From: Poecilobothrus nobilitatus
Lineage: Eukaryota > Arthropoda > Insecta > Diptera > Dolichopodidae
Length of the DNA: 64,000 nucleotides
Assembly: GCA_947095535.1 (NCBI GenBank)
Contig: OX352773.1
Location: forward strand, 91,298,670-91,362,669
Direction of reading: 5' to 3'
Below, in pieces: positions 1 to 11,700 of this stretch; within the stretch, counting starts at the first letter, position 1; each line of letters begins with the position of its first letter. Position numbers and translations under genes: made by a program. The notes under the pieces are model-generated. The model had not been told where the DNA came from, searched no databases, and worked only from the letters and a program-made list of their open reading frames with translations.

Positions 1-1697
1 GTACGCGAGTAAAGTACCTATATACGAGTAGTAAGTACATGTACTTATTCGAAATATCTTTTACAGAAAAAAAAGATATACATATATTTACTTAATATTT
101 AGTAATAAATAAATTTCATTTTAGCACTTCTAAAATGCATTTTTTATATGTAAGTACATGTCTTTAAACTTTTTGTTTTAACTACCATATGTATTTTGTT
201 TGATGTATTTTGTTAAATAATGATTTATTAATTGTTTTGTTCACCATCTCCTCTAATCTCTTGTATTACCCATTCCTAAGAATTATTCTTCGTTCATTGA
301 AACAATTAAGTACCAAAAAAAAAAAAAAATCAACTAAGTATAAGCGTAAAGAGAAAAATTACTTTTGTACTGATGACAACAGAATTCGTAAAGGATATAA
401 AACACTTATTATACTTAAAAGTATATGAATCCACACATACCACTTAAAAACATTTAATGGGCAATGTTTAAGTTAACTATTGAAAAATGATATATACTTA
501 TGTATGTATGTACATATTTGTATATTTTTTGTACCTTTATTATACCTTTATAGATAAATTTGAGGGTTCTAAAAAAACACCATTTCAATAACTTACAGGA
601 AGTTTTTTTTTTTTTGTTATAGTTATTCTGAACATGAAAATATAAAAAAACCTAAACAAAAAAAAATATAAGTATGTATACACAACTATTACATCAGAAT
701 TTTTATAATTTTTATAATATTTTTCTTTTCTTTCAAGGGGAAAATGTCCGTTAACCTAAAAATTTAGGTAATTTGCTTTATTATAGATCCTAGAGTGAGT
801 TAAACATTTTCTGTCGACAAAGGTCGCTTTTAATTTTAATAAAAAAACGAAGGGTAAAATAAAATTTGTCAAAATATTACAATGAAGCTGGAATTTAAAA
901 TAATTATCCAACCAAAAATGGAGTATTGAAAAAATGATAGTCCTATTTCTATTAAAATATTGTATCTAAGAAAATTGATACTTAATAATATTTTAGTTTT
1001 TTTTTTACTTATAATGTGTTATTTGACCTACATATTTGTTTATTGTTTTTCTTAAATTATATTAGTTGGATTCCAATAAATTAAAAAGTGACTATTGTAA
1101 AACATTTTATATAAATTATGTGATATACGTATATTATGTACTTAAAAAAAATGTTAAAGTCATATTAGACTTTTCATAAAGTATTTTTTTTTATATTTAA
1201 CTAATACAGTATTGCTTTTAAACATTTTATTAGCATACATTAATGTATATTTAAGATATATGTAGGTATTGCTATCACACCAAAAATTTGCACCCGAAAC
1301 TTTTGCAAATATGCACCGGTGCGTAGAAGCTTGTAAAAAATTTTTTAGCATGTTGTGGGTGTGTGTCTGTGGGCACATGTACAGCTTAAACGACCCAGCG
1401 GAATTGTTTGAAATGCACCATATGCATTTATGAACAATTTTTTTTTTTTTTATATCTAAAAATTTATATAACACCTAGGCACTCTTGTTGATGGCGTAAA
1501 ATTCGAACTGTAAAATTTTTGTTAGCAGATCCAATATTAATGTTATGTTTGTTTTATATATTACAGTTTTTATTATTTTTTACTTCTAATATGTATTTTT
1601 TAATAAAAAAAAATTATGTACATAACATACATATATGTATGTATGAATGTACATATTTTTACGATTAATTCTTTGCTTATTATTGTTATTAAATAAA
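1..1697. other. AT-rich non-coding left flank
   Basis: I see no supportable gene here. The stretch is A/T-rich with homopolymer runs and short ACATATGT-type microsatellites. One patch near 1,290-1,430 is less AT-rich and contains a short GT repeat. It could be an untranslated exon or regulatory element of the large gene downstream, but nothing in the sequence proves that. Short open frames here have low-complexity, AT-driven composition. Confidence 0.6.
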
Positions 1698-1770
1698 AAC
1701 GTGGAGGAATATAGTTGCCCTTGTCAACTCTTAAAGATCCGTACGAATCTTTTAACCCTCTGCATATATG
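1698..1770 (+). repeat. GTTGCC repeat family, copy 1 (direct)
   Basis: Degenerate copy of a dispersed motif: a GAAAGAAT-like start, then AGTTGCCCTTGTCAACTC, then CCGTACGAA. It matches the copy at 1,981-2,066 in the same orientation and the copy at 5,216-5,305 in inverted orientation. I infer the end of an old transposable element; no coding capacity is visible. Confidence 0.65.
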
Positions 1771-1980
1771 TACATATTACTTATAATTATTTTAACTTTT
1801 CATTATTTTTAAATAAATATAAAAATTGTACATACTTAGTTACTTTAGCTACCTCAAGCCTTGGCTCAATAGTTGCAACTGATTATTATTTATTAATTTA
1901 AAAGTCAAAAATTTTATTTTTGTTGTTTATAAATAAGTTTATTAAATATATTACTTAACATTTATCAAAATTTAAAAAAA

Positions 1981-2066
1981 AACGAGAAAGAATACAGTTG
2001 CCTTTGTCAACTCTTAGATAGCCGTACGAACCGTTAGTATGTTCATAGCCTGTCACTCTGCTTACA
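1981..2066 (+). repeat. GTTGCC repeat family, copy 2 (direct)
   Basis: The longest copy of the family: GAAAGAATACAGTTGCC, GTCAACTC, CCGTACGAACCGTT, then a CTGTCACTCTGC-like end. Its reverse complement recurs at 5,216-5,305, so this copy and that one could be the two ends of one degenerate element, or independent insertions. Confidence 0.7.
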
Positions 2067-2069
2067 ATA

Positions 2070-2759
2070 TTATTTTTTTAATATTATAGTATTTTAAAAT
2101 ATTTTGGGTGAATTTTATAATTTCTAGAACTATGGGTTGTACATATATTCAAACTATATCTTTATACATTCTTCAAAAGCAGATTCTAACCTTCCACATA
2201 ACGATTATCAATCCAAAACTTTTTCAAATATTCTATAGTACCATTTAATATTAAGCGGTAAATGTATATCTTAGTACAAAATAGTAAATATAATTTTAAA
2301 TATTATATTATATTTAAATATTCCATTGACAGAATAATTTCTTATAAGTACAATAAATACATATATGTATGTAAATACGGCGCTATAGTATATACATCCA
2401 TACTCTTATCATTCATTCACTAGTGACATATACGATATGTAAATAAACATGATATACTTATATAATATCATGTGAATATGTGTGATAATAATGTATATAT
2501 ATCAATATCATATAAATAAAAATTCTTCAAGCAACCGTTATGTTGTTTATTTATTTACATTTTTTTGTACTACGCATTATATCTTCAACAATTTCAAATT
2601 ATCGAGTAAAACAAATGCAAAAAATTTGTTTAAGAAATTTGTTAGAAAATTTGAAAAAATCAAATAACACTTTCGTCAATTATAAAGTAACCCTATATTA
2701 TTAAAAAAAGTTGTTAACAGAAATAAGAGTATAATGTTGAAGCTTTAATTTTTGTGTAT
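2070..2759. other. AT-rich spacer, nothing recognised
   Basis: Low-complexity A/T sequence between two repeat families. No gene, RNA or clear regulatory element is visible. A 61-codon open frame at 2,482-2,667 has AT-driven composition and no domain. Confidence 0.55.
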
Positions 2760-3590
2760 TACTTCAAAAAATTTTGAACAGGTGTTCAAGTTACAGGTGT
2801 TTAAAAATAGGAAATTTTCAGTTTTTGACCCCATACAGCTCCTAAACGGGGAGTGATACAAAAAAAATTTCTGAAATGAGTCATACTTATTTTCAAAGAT
2901 CTAACTTCGAAGATAGAAGGGTTAAAGGATTTTGCAAAATTTGAGTTTCGCATAACGGTAAATTAATACCGTATGCCACAAATATATATTTATTGTATAT
3001 ATACTTTTAAAGCTAATAAAAGTAGTAATCGTTTGGCGTTTTCAAAATGAAGATATACCTTATACAACTTATGTGCTATAACGATTATGTGCTATAACTT
3101 ATTATGTGCTATAACAATTTAAATATAGAGCTTTTTTGAACTTTTGGTGAGCTGTAGCTCCGTAACGGATGGAGCTACAGCATATTTTTAATAACAAAAA
3201 AAAGTTATTAAAAATAAAATTAATATTTTTGTGAGATCTATCAGCAGTTAAAATTTCATAGCTCTATTTCAAAAAAAATGTGGGGATCTAAAAGTTAGGT
3301 GTTCGAGAGCTACCCCAAGTTTTGGTCCAAACTTAACCAAAAAAATAGGGAACCTACAAATTACTCCCAGAATATTTAGTGTAAATTTCAAGATTCTAGC
3401 TTTCTTAGTTTTTGAGTTAGCTTGCTGACGGACGGACGGACATGGCTCAACCGTCTTAGAATTTTTTTCTGATCCGATCCATACCTTTGAAGGTATATCT
3501 AGCTCACTTATTTCGAGGTGTTACAAACGGAGGAGTAATTTTATTATACCCGATCCTATCGTACGAGTATAAATGTGCATACTTATATAA
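2760..3590 (+). repeat. GACGGACGG repeat family, copy A
   Basis: A long degenerate dispersed repeat. In order it carries AAGTTACAGGTGTT near the start, a perfect 11-bp stem hairpin at 3,151-3,181, GTTCGAGAGCTACCCC, AGGGAACCTACAAATT, GACGGACGGACGGACATGG near 3,430, and GTGTTACAAACGGAGGA followed by a TATACCCG...GAGTATAAA tail. Other copies lie at 3,590-4,060 (direct), 4,615-4,925 (inverted) and, partially, 60,670-60,910. A similar order (GACGGACGGACATGG, then TTACA, then a GAGTATAAA-like tail) occurs in dispersed repeats of Drosophila, which I recall as established. The class of the parental element is not clear to me. Confidence 0.75.
3151..3181. repeat. Perfect 11-bp stem hairpin
   Basis: GCTGTAGCTCC at 3,151-3,161 is followed by a 9-nt loop and GGAGCTACAGC at 3,171-3,181, a perfect inverted repeat. 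It lies inside copy A of the GACGGACGG repeat family and is probably part of that element. Confidence 0.85.
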
Positions 3591-4060
3591 CCAAACAAAA
3601 AGTTAATCTCTCCCAATGTAAATTCGAACATATAACATATCCAAAACTTTATCAACTTTACTACAAATTAATATTAAATTTGTATTTTATACTTACTACA
3701 ATGTAGCAAAATTTGATATAAGTATAATGCAATGTTAGTATTAAAATTCTGGAAATGAAAAAGTTAGTTGTTCGAGAGCTACCCGAAGTTTTGGTCGAAT
3801 CGCAACCAAAAAAAATAGGGAACCTACAAATTGATTAAAGAATATTTTGTGTTAATTGCAAGATTGCAGCTTTCTTAGTTTTTGGGTTATCGTGCTGACG
3901 GACGGATGAACGGACAAAGTCTAATCGACTCAAAATTTGATTTTGATCCGATTCATACCTTTGAAGATATATATATATAGCTTTCTTATTTCAAGGTGTT
4001 ACAAACGGAGGATCAACTTTATTATACTCGATACTATCGTACCGATACAAAAATGAATCT
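3590..4060 (+). repeat. GACGGACGG repeat family, copy B
   Basis: Direct copy immediately after copy A. It begins with an AAACAAAAAGTTAATCTCTC block that is also found, inverted, at the outer edge of copy C. It continues through GTTCGAGAGCTACCCGAAG, AGGGAACCTACAAATTG, CTGACGGACGGATG, GTGTTACAAACGGAGGAT and a degenerate TATACTCGATACTATCGTAC tail. No long open frame is present. Confidence 0.75.
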
Positions 4061-4614
4061 ATGAATTCTATAAAAAAATCTATGAATTTTGGCATTATCC
4101 CTTTCTTATAATAGCGGTTCTGTTCTAATATATTACGTTCATACGGGTATCCCAGAGTTGGCACAGTCTACTTCCCTGCACTTTTCCTCGTTTAATAAGA
4201 TTTTAAAATTTAAGTTATAAAATATAGAGTACATATTTATTTTTTTTGTGAAATGTTAAAAACCCATAAGTAAGTATTTTAAATTTAAATAGTGTAAATG
4301 AACTAAATAAAGAATTAAATTAAAAATTTATCGTTAAGTATGTGAAAATAAAATTTTGCTTCTTTCATAACTCTGTCATCCTTTTAATTACAATCTTGAA
4401 ATTTTGAGAGAAGAAATATTTTTCAAAATTAGCATAAGTCACCTAATTATAAGTTACCAAAGTAGTTAACTTCGGAAACCTTCAAAATTATATAAATGTG
4501 TTAATAGCTTTTCTTAATTATATAAGGTTTCCTTAAAATTGAAGAAAGGATTGTGAAAGTGAGTAACTATTCTAAACTGTTTAAATACTGGTACACTGGT
4601 GGTCGCCTCATGTA

Positions 4615-4925
4615 TTTTTAAATTATTCCTCTGTTTGTAACACCGAAATAAGTCCGATAGATATAGACTAATTGTATGGATTGAATCAGAATTGAAAAAT
4701 TTGTCGATAAAGCTTTGTCTGTACGTTCGTCCATCTATTCGTAATACGATAACTCAAAACTTACAGAATTGATATTAACACAAAATATTCTTGGATCAAT
4801 TTCTAGGTTCCCTATTTTTATTGTTTGAGATCCGACCAAAATTTCGATAAGCTCTCGAACAATTAACTGTTTAATCTTCACATTGGGAGAAATTAACTTT
4901 TTGTTTGATTATCTATGCATATTTT
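4615..4925 (-). repeat. GACGGACGG repeat family, copy C (inverted)
   Basis: Reverse-complement copy of the same family. On the plus strand it reads CCTCTGTTTGTAACACC, a diverged target-like block near 4,710, CTAGGTTCCCTATTTTT, AGCTCTCGAAC and CACATTGGGAGAAATTAACT. The order is the exact reverse of copy B. Copies B and C therefore form a large imperfect inverted repeat around about 550 bp of AT-rich DNA. Confidence 0.75.
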
Positions 4926-5215
4926 TTTTTGTTTTTGATAAATGTTAATCAATATATTTAATAAATTTACTTTTAAAGATAAAAAATAAAAATGAATTTT
5001 ATTACTTTAAAATTAACAAATAGCTACAATGCATTAATTGTGCTTTCAATTTATGTACTTGAACTACTTTAAGTAATTTACATGATTAAATAAGACAAAG
5101 CTTGAAATTATTGAACCAAAAGGTTTGAAGTAGCTACAGCAACTATGCGCAATTTTTATATTTATTTAAAAATAATGAAAATCTAAAACAATTATATTAT
5201 AATAATATATTATAA

Positions 5216-5305
5216 GCAGAATGACGCTATATATTATTTTGAACACAATAAACGGTTTGTACACGTATTTAATGAGTTGACGAGGGCAACTGCACTCTTT
5301 CTTAC
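5216..5305 (-). repeat. GTTGCC repeat family, copy 3 (inverted)
   Basis: On the plus strand this reads GAGTTGACGAGGGCAACTGC then ACTCTTTCTTAC, the reverse complement of the 1,981-2,066 copy, including an AAACGGTTTGTAC segment matching CCGTACGAACCGTT. It lies just upstream of the large gene. Confidence 0.7.
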
Positions 5306-5724
5306 TTTATTGTCTTTTTGAAAATGTGCGGCTTTAAAAACTTTTGCTTTTACATTCCGCCTTGCTATCAAATAATTCATTTTATAAAATTATTAATTTG
5401 AAACGTATTATACAAAAGCAAAAACTTCTGTGCCACTGACTAGATTTAAAAACTAAATGACTTGATTTGAAAACCTAATATTTTTACTTTTATTAAAAAA
5501 AAGCATGAAATAAGTACATACATACATAAGTATTTAAATTTTTCTTATTTTATATGTAAGCAAACATTTTTTTTATACAATTTTTATAATAAAATAAGTA
5601 CTTATGTTGCTGCTTATAATTAAATTAGTATATTTTTGGTTTTATTTATTGTAAAAGTAAAAAGAATATACTTAACCTATATTTTTATAATCATCATACT
5701 TTTTTTTTTAAATTCTAGATTAAA
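5306..5724. other. AT-rich DNA ending in a splice acceptor
   Basis: Mostly A/T-rich. A polypyrimidine run near 5,700 leads to TTCTAG at 5,713-5,718, a good splice acceptor, followed by ATTAAA and the ATG at 5,725. This suggests an intron end, with a further untranslated or coding exon upstream that I could not place. Confidence 0.5.
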
Positions 5725-8700
5725 ATGGTCCACCGTAGTGGCTCATCAATAGCTCTAGCCCCAACTTCATTAAATACTAAAACAGAAAATGATAATAAAA
5801 ACGATAATAAAAAATGTGATTTAAAAAATGAATCAACTGTCTCAAAAATTACAACAACAAATCAAAATTCGCGTAAATCAATAAACATAGATGATAATAA
5901 TACACAATTATCGCCAACATCATCATCATCATCATCTTCATTACAAAAAAATAAACGCTCAACATCATTGACAAAAATCTCTGGAATAACAAAAAATGCA
6001 ACTATAAGTGCAACTAATGCAGCTTCTTCCGAAAAAGCACAAATTAAACGTTCAATACAAAAAGCATTATCACCACCGGTAACTCCAAATGATGCCAATT
6101 TAAGAATAACACCTACGGCTAGAGGGCGAAGTCGTAGTGTTGTCCATTCAAATCCGCCCACCCCAACCCCATCATTATCTTCATCAATATCAACACTTTC
6201 ATCTTCATCTATAATAGCTGCTGCTTTAAATAATAATAGTAATAATAATAAAAAAGCTTCAACAGCTTTAAGACAATGTACACCAACACCACCAATACGA
6301 AATCGACGAAATCGTTTATCAGTTGATTTTGACCTCAATTCAGATGCATCTTCAAATTGTTCTTCAATATTATCAAGTATTACACCTTCTAGTACACGAT
6401 CTGGTTTAAGAAGTCATAGTTTAGATAATGCAACAACTTACCATAATAATAATAATAACAATAATAATAATAGTAACAAAAATTCTACAAAACAAGAATT
6501 TATAAAAAAATCCAAATCATTAACACCGAAAAAAATTACGACAAGAAAATCTTCATTAAATAAATTAACAACAGATCATCGGCAACAGCAACGTCCCAAT
6601 CGTAGTTCGAGTAACAATCGATCAAATAGATGTAAAAGTATTGAAAACAAATTAAAAAAATGTCAGTCAATGGATAGTGTTTTTCAACCAATTAAATTAT
6701 CTGGCCTAAATGATGATATTCATAGTGAGGATGATAATGTTATTGATGATAATGACGATGAATTGGATATAAAACATTTTCGTGGTAATTTAAAAGATCA
6801 TGATGAAGATGATAAATTATTAGATTTTTCAACGAAATTAACATGTAGTGTTCCACTGGATCGTATTTCAAGTGGAATTTTAGCAACATTAGTTTCTAAA
6901 TATAAAAACTTAGGTGAGTTATTTTTTCTTGTTCTAATAAATTTTCCAAACAACTCAGATTGAATTTTCTCTTCCACTTTTTTTTTTTTAGGGAATTGTG
7001 ATGACGATCCAGATGATGAAAAAGAATCCTCAATAATTAGTAGTAACAGCAGTTCAGTAAGTTTACCAAGTGCGCCATTATCAATAATTTTATCAGAAAA
7101 TGTACAACAACAACAAAATCCACAACTACAACAACAACAGCAACAAAAATCGCTTTGCTTGTATTGTGATAAAAAATTTTCAAGTCAAAAAATTCGAATA
7201 ATACATACAGAAAGAGTTCATACAATACAAGGTTCATCTTTAACAAAAACTCGTAGAATATCATCACGATCAATATCAACAGCGTTATCGTCATCATCAT
7301 CAAATTTAACAAATATATCTAATAACACAATAATAACAAATAATAGTAATAGTATTAGTAGTAATAATAATAATAGTAGTAGTACTAGTAATTTAACAAA
7401 ACAGTTTCATTCTGGTTGTTCATATTGTTGTAAAACAAACAAACAACAACAAGGTCAAACAAATAATAATAGTAATAATACAATAAGTGCAAATAAAAGT
7501 AGTAATGGTAGCAGTAATAGTAACATAAGCAATACTTTTGTTACATCTACAACAACAACTTCAAATCAAAATACAGCAAATGATCTTAAAAATTTATTTA
7601 ATCATATGTGTGAATATCATTCCGATAAATATTTCGCATGTAAATGTTGTGCAATACGGTTTCAAACTCTAACCGATTTAGAAGACCATAACGAACAATT
7701 TCATAAAGGGGATGAAAAGTTATTGTCATCTTCTGTGGTCCCCTTTACTTCTTGTTCATTATTGACAAATAGTAGTACAGGGATTAATTCACTAAATGAC
7801 AATGATATCAATACTCCAGTTATTGATGATATAACTTCTCCTTTAATTAATAGTAGTGAAATATTGAATAAAGTTGGATTAAAACGTACAACATTAACAA
7901 GTGGTGGTATTGAAAAAATCGATGAATTAGATTCTAATATTACAAAACCATTAAAAATTAACACAGGAAATAATTACGAATCAACTTCAATATTTATTGA
8001 TCCAAGTTACGAGCAAAAATTGACAAGACGTCAATTGAAACATCAAGCTTTTGAAAATATACGAGCTGCTGCTGCTTCTTCTACATCAGTTGTTTCAGTT
8101 ACAACAACATTACTTACGCGTTCTGCTGCAGCTGCAGCAACTGCAGCTACTATAAATCGAGGAGGTGATGAAACAAACGTAACTAGATTAAATCGTACAC
8201 CAAGAGGTGGCCGTAAAGGCACGGTAAGAAATCGTGTAAATACACGTCAAAATCAGATAGAATCAAGTAATAAAGACAATACAGCTTCCGGATTATCCAG
8301 TTGCACAGTAAAAACAAGGAGTAAAGTTGGGTTTTGTAAATTAACTCCAACAGATGAGCCAACATTACTGAACAGTTTACAAAACGAACAAAGTCAACCA
8401 GCAATTTTAGCACAACGACCACCAACTGGAATAAGACCAGAGCCATTATCTTGTACATTTGACGATGATTTCTATGAAACAGTTAGTTTAAATGTTAGAA
8501 AAAACTTATGTTGTCATTTAGATGGTAAGTTAGATGGTGGTCCAACTAGTCCAAGCCCAATAAGCCCAATAACAGCAGTTCCAGCAATAAGAAGTACTGT
8601 TGTTAAAAGTCCATTAAATGCTGATTCTGAAATACATGAAGCAACCACTTTATCAACACTCACCGCATTTCCTACCTTATTAACGGCTGAACAATATGGC

Positions 8701-11700
8701 AGCGATTACAATGGATCATCAAAAATGAAAAGACCGTTTACGAAACACTCGTGGAAATGGAAATGGGATAGTTTCAAAAAGTATAAATATGTCAATGAAG
8801 GTGGAAAAATTGTTAAGAAAATTAAACAGCCCATAACGGGGTTACGTGATCTTTCTAAATTAGATATGTGGACGCAATTAACAATGAGAACAAAACATGA
8901 ATTTATTCAACGAAAAGAAAATGCAAATACAGTTCAGAATTTAGGTATAGGTGAAATAATACGTGAAGAAAAACGTAAACAAATTGATCAACTAAATACA
9001 ATTTTGGATACGCGACGTCTTCCTCAAATCATACTAGAACAAACTGAACAAACAGTAATTAAGGTTGAGATCCCTGACGAATCTTCGACGTGTTCTTATT
9101 ATTCAACTATAACAACAACAGATACCACTACTATTACAACCAGTACAACCTCACAACAGGCTATTTCATTTTACAATCAGGAATTAAATAGGGGCATCGA
9201 AATAGAATCATCATCTTTGAATAAAGAAAACTTCAATGTTTTCCCATATTTTTTAAATTTACGACGTAACGATCCATCAAAGTTTTCCAAACCTAAACAA
9301 ATAATATTAAGTGGAGAATGGGCTCGCCCTCGTTGTTATATTTGCTATGGTTGTGGTGCTAAATTTGATCATTTGAAGACTTTGGAAGAGCATAAAATAT
9401 TTAGACATCCATATGTTTATTCAACTCATTATGAAATTGTAGGTCGTGAATTAATTGCCGGTGATCTCTTTAAACATTTTTACATACCAACACAAGCATT
9501 AATGCGACATCATCAATATAGAATATCTTCATCAACGATGATATCTAAAAAATTACAAGTAGCAATTAATGATGAAATTGTTGATTCAAATTCAAATAGT
9601 CAAATAGTTGGAGTGACAGGATCAAATCATCATGTTGTAGGTTCAAATACTGCCGCTGCTGCTGTTACTGCTGAAGATGAATCAATGGATAGTATTAATT
9701 CAAATTCTAAAAGTAGTTACATAACATCAACTAGTAAAAGCGATTGTGATACGGATTCAAAATTAACATCAGTAACATCATCAACTTACATTTCAACTAG
9801 ATCATCAGCCTTATCTAATATTAGTTGCAATCAAAATATTACAATTGTTGCTAGTATAAATGATGATTGTGGCAACAATAGTATTGTTAGAAATAGCATT
9901 GAAAATAAATTAGATGCAACAATTAGTAGTTTACATACAATAGGAGAAGAAACTAATATTGATATATCAAATCAAATTATGAAAAATTGTTCAAAATGTA
10001 AACGTGAATATAATGGAATGTTGGAATTATATAGACACATGTTAGATTGTTCTGGAGATTATTTTTGGATGTTAGCTAAGAAACGAAAATATCGTTATTA
10101 TGGTTCAAAGCGAAGACGTTCTACCAAACATCATCATTTTTCATGTGAACGTAGGAAAAAATCATCAGGTAATAAAAGTGAAGACGGTGGTAGTGCTTCT
10201 AAACGCAAATCTGTTTATAATCCGAACACCCCAAGACCGCCTCGACCTAGTGATGGTAAGTAATAAAATAAATATTAATATTTATAGGATTTTGTTTAAT
10301 TCTTATTCACTTTTTTTAGCCGAATCAATTGCAAGAATGTTAGAAAATTTACCAGCAAAAAGAGCATGTCGTCAAATATTTCCAGATTTAACGAAACCAC
10401 GGCGTAAATTTAAGCATAACAACTCTAAATTAAGTGTATTGAAAAAATCTATACTAGTCAAGAAAGGTGGCCAACGTCATTTGATCAATTCAAATGTTGC
10501 GCAAAAACTTCGTAATGGTAAAAAAATAATGGCAACTACTTCAGTTTCAGCTATAACCAAAAATATACTCAGAAACCATAAAAAACAAAGAATTACAAGG
10601 CATTTACGACAGCGACAGCAAAAACAAAATGAGGAAAATAGACTGGACCGTCGTCGACCTAAAAAAACTTCTACCAAAATTTCTGACGAATCAAAAGAAC
10701 GAAATAAATCTTTAAATTGTCAATCGTCTTCAACAAATAAAAAATCTAATTCTGATACGGAACAAAAATCAAATTTACAGCAGGACAAGAGAAACCTTGA
10801 GATTAAAGAAAATGAAACTAAAGATGGAGTCAAAGAAGAAAACTCTACTAATTCTGATAAACGAAAAGGTGATAATTTAACAAAAAAAACACAACGCTTT
10901 GTAAAGAAAATTACACAAAAATTACAAAATAATAAAAAAGGTTTCATGCTTAAAAAGAAAGTAACAAGAAGTAGTGGCATTTCTCCTCTTCGTGGTTTGG
11001 ATACAAAAGATTCAAAATCAAGTAAAGCTGTATCAAGAACTAAAAACTTATTACGTAAATTAAATTTCCGACGTAAAGTTGAAGCAAAATCTATAAAATT
11101 AGAAAAACTTACAACACAAATATCTGAACCAAAAGAAGTAGTTAAAGACAAAGAAATTTTAACAGAAAGTATAGCTGAAGAACAAGTTGATGGTTCTTCA
11201 GATACATCAAGTGAAGATAGAGAGGCAAAAGCATTAGAGACTATTGACAATAGCAGCAATAACACAAGTGAAGATGATAACTTAAAACAGGGAATGAAAT
11301 CAAAAAAAAGGAAAGCTATAAAAAATTTCTTTGGTATTTCTGGTAAAAATAAAAAATCTCCATCACCTGTTTCACAAGTAAACTCTAATTCAATATCAGA
11401 AGGAAGCTCAAAAGGTAATAAAAAATCAAGTAATAAAAATCATAACAATAAACTGAAAACTTTGTCGGAGAATGCAACTATTGACGCTAAAGAAGAAGAA
11501 GAAAGTTGTAATGAAAATGAAGAGATCAAAATAAAAATTGAAGAAAGTGAAGATACAAATACCAAGCAATCAGGCGAGGAGTCAACAGAAAATAATCAAC
11601 AGCTTTCATCTAATGAAACACAATCAGATAATGGGAACAGTGTACAAATAAGTCCTACAGCTAAGCGTCGTGGTAAAAAACTAAATGATTGCATAGCAAT

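Noticed and set aside
1160..1474. 104-codon minus-strand open frame at the left edge
   Set aside because: Long runs of Lys from poly-T and no recognisable domain; the less A/T-rich patch inside it is more likely non-coding.
2482..2667. Small coding gene of 61 residues
   Set aside because: A/T-driven composition and no conserved feature; it lies between repeat fragments.
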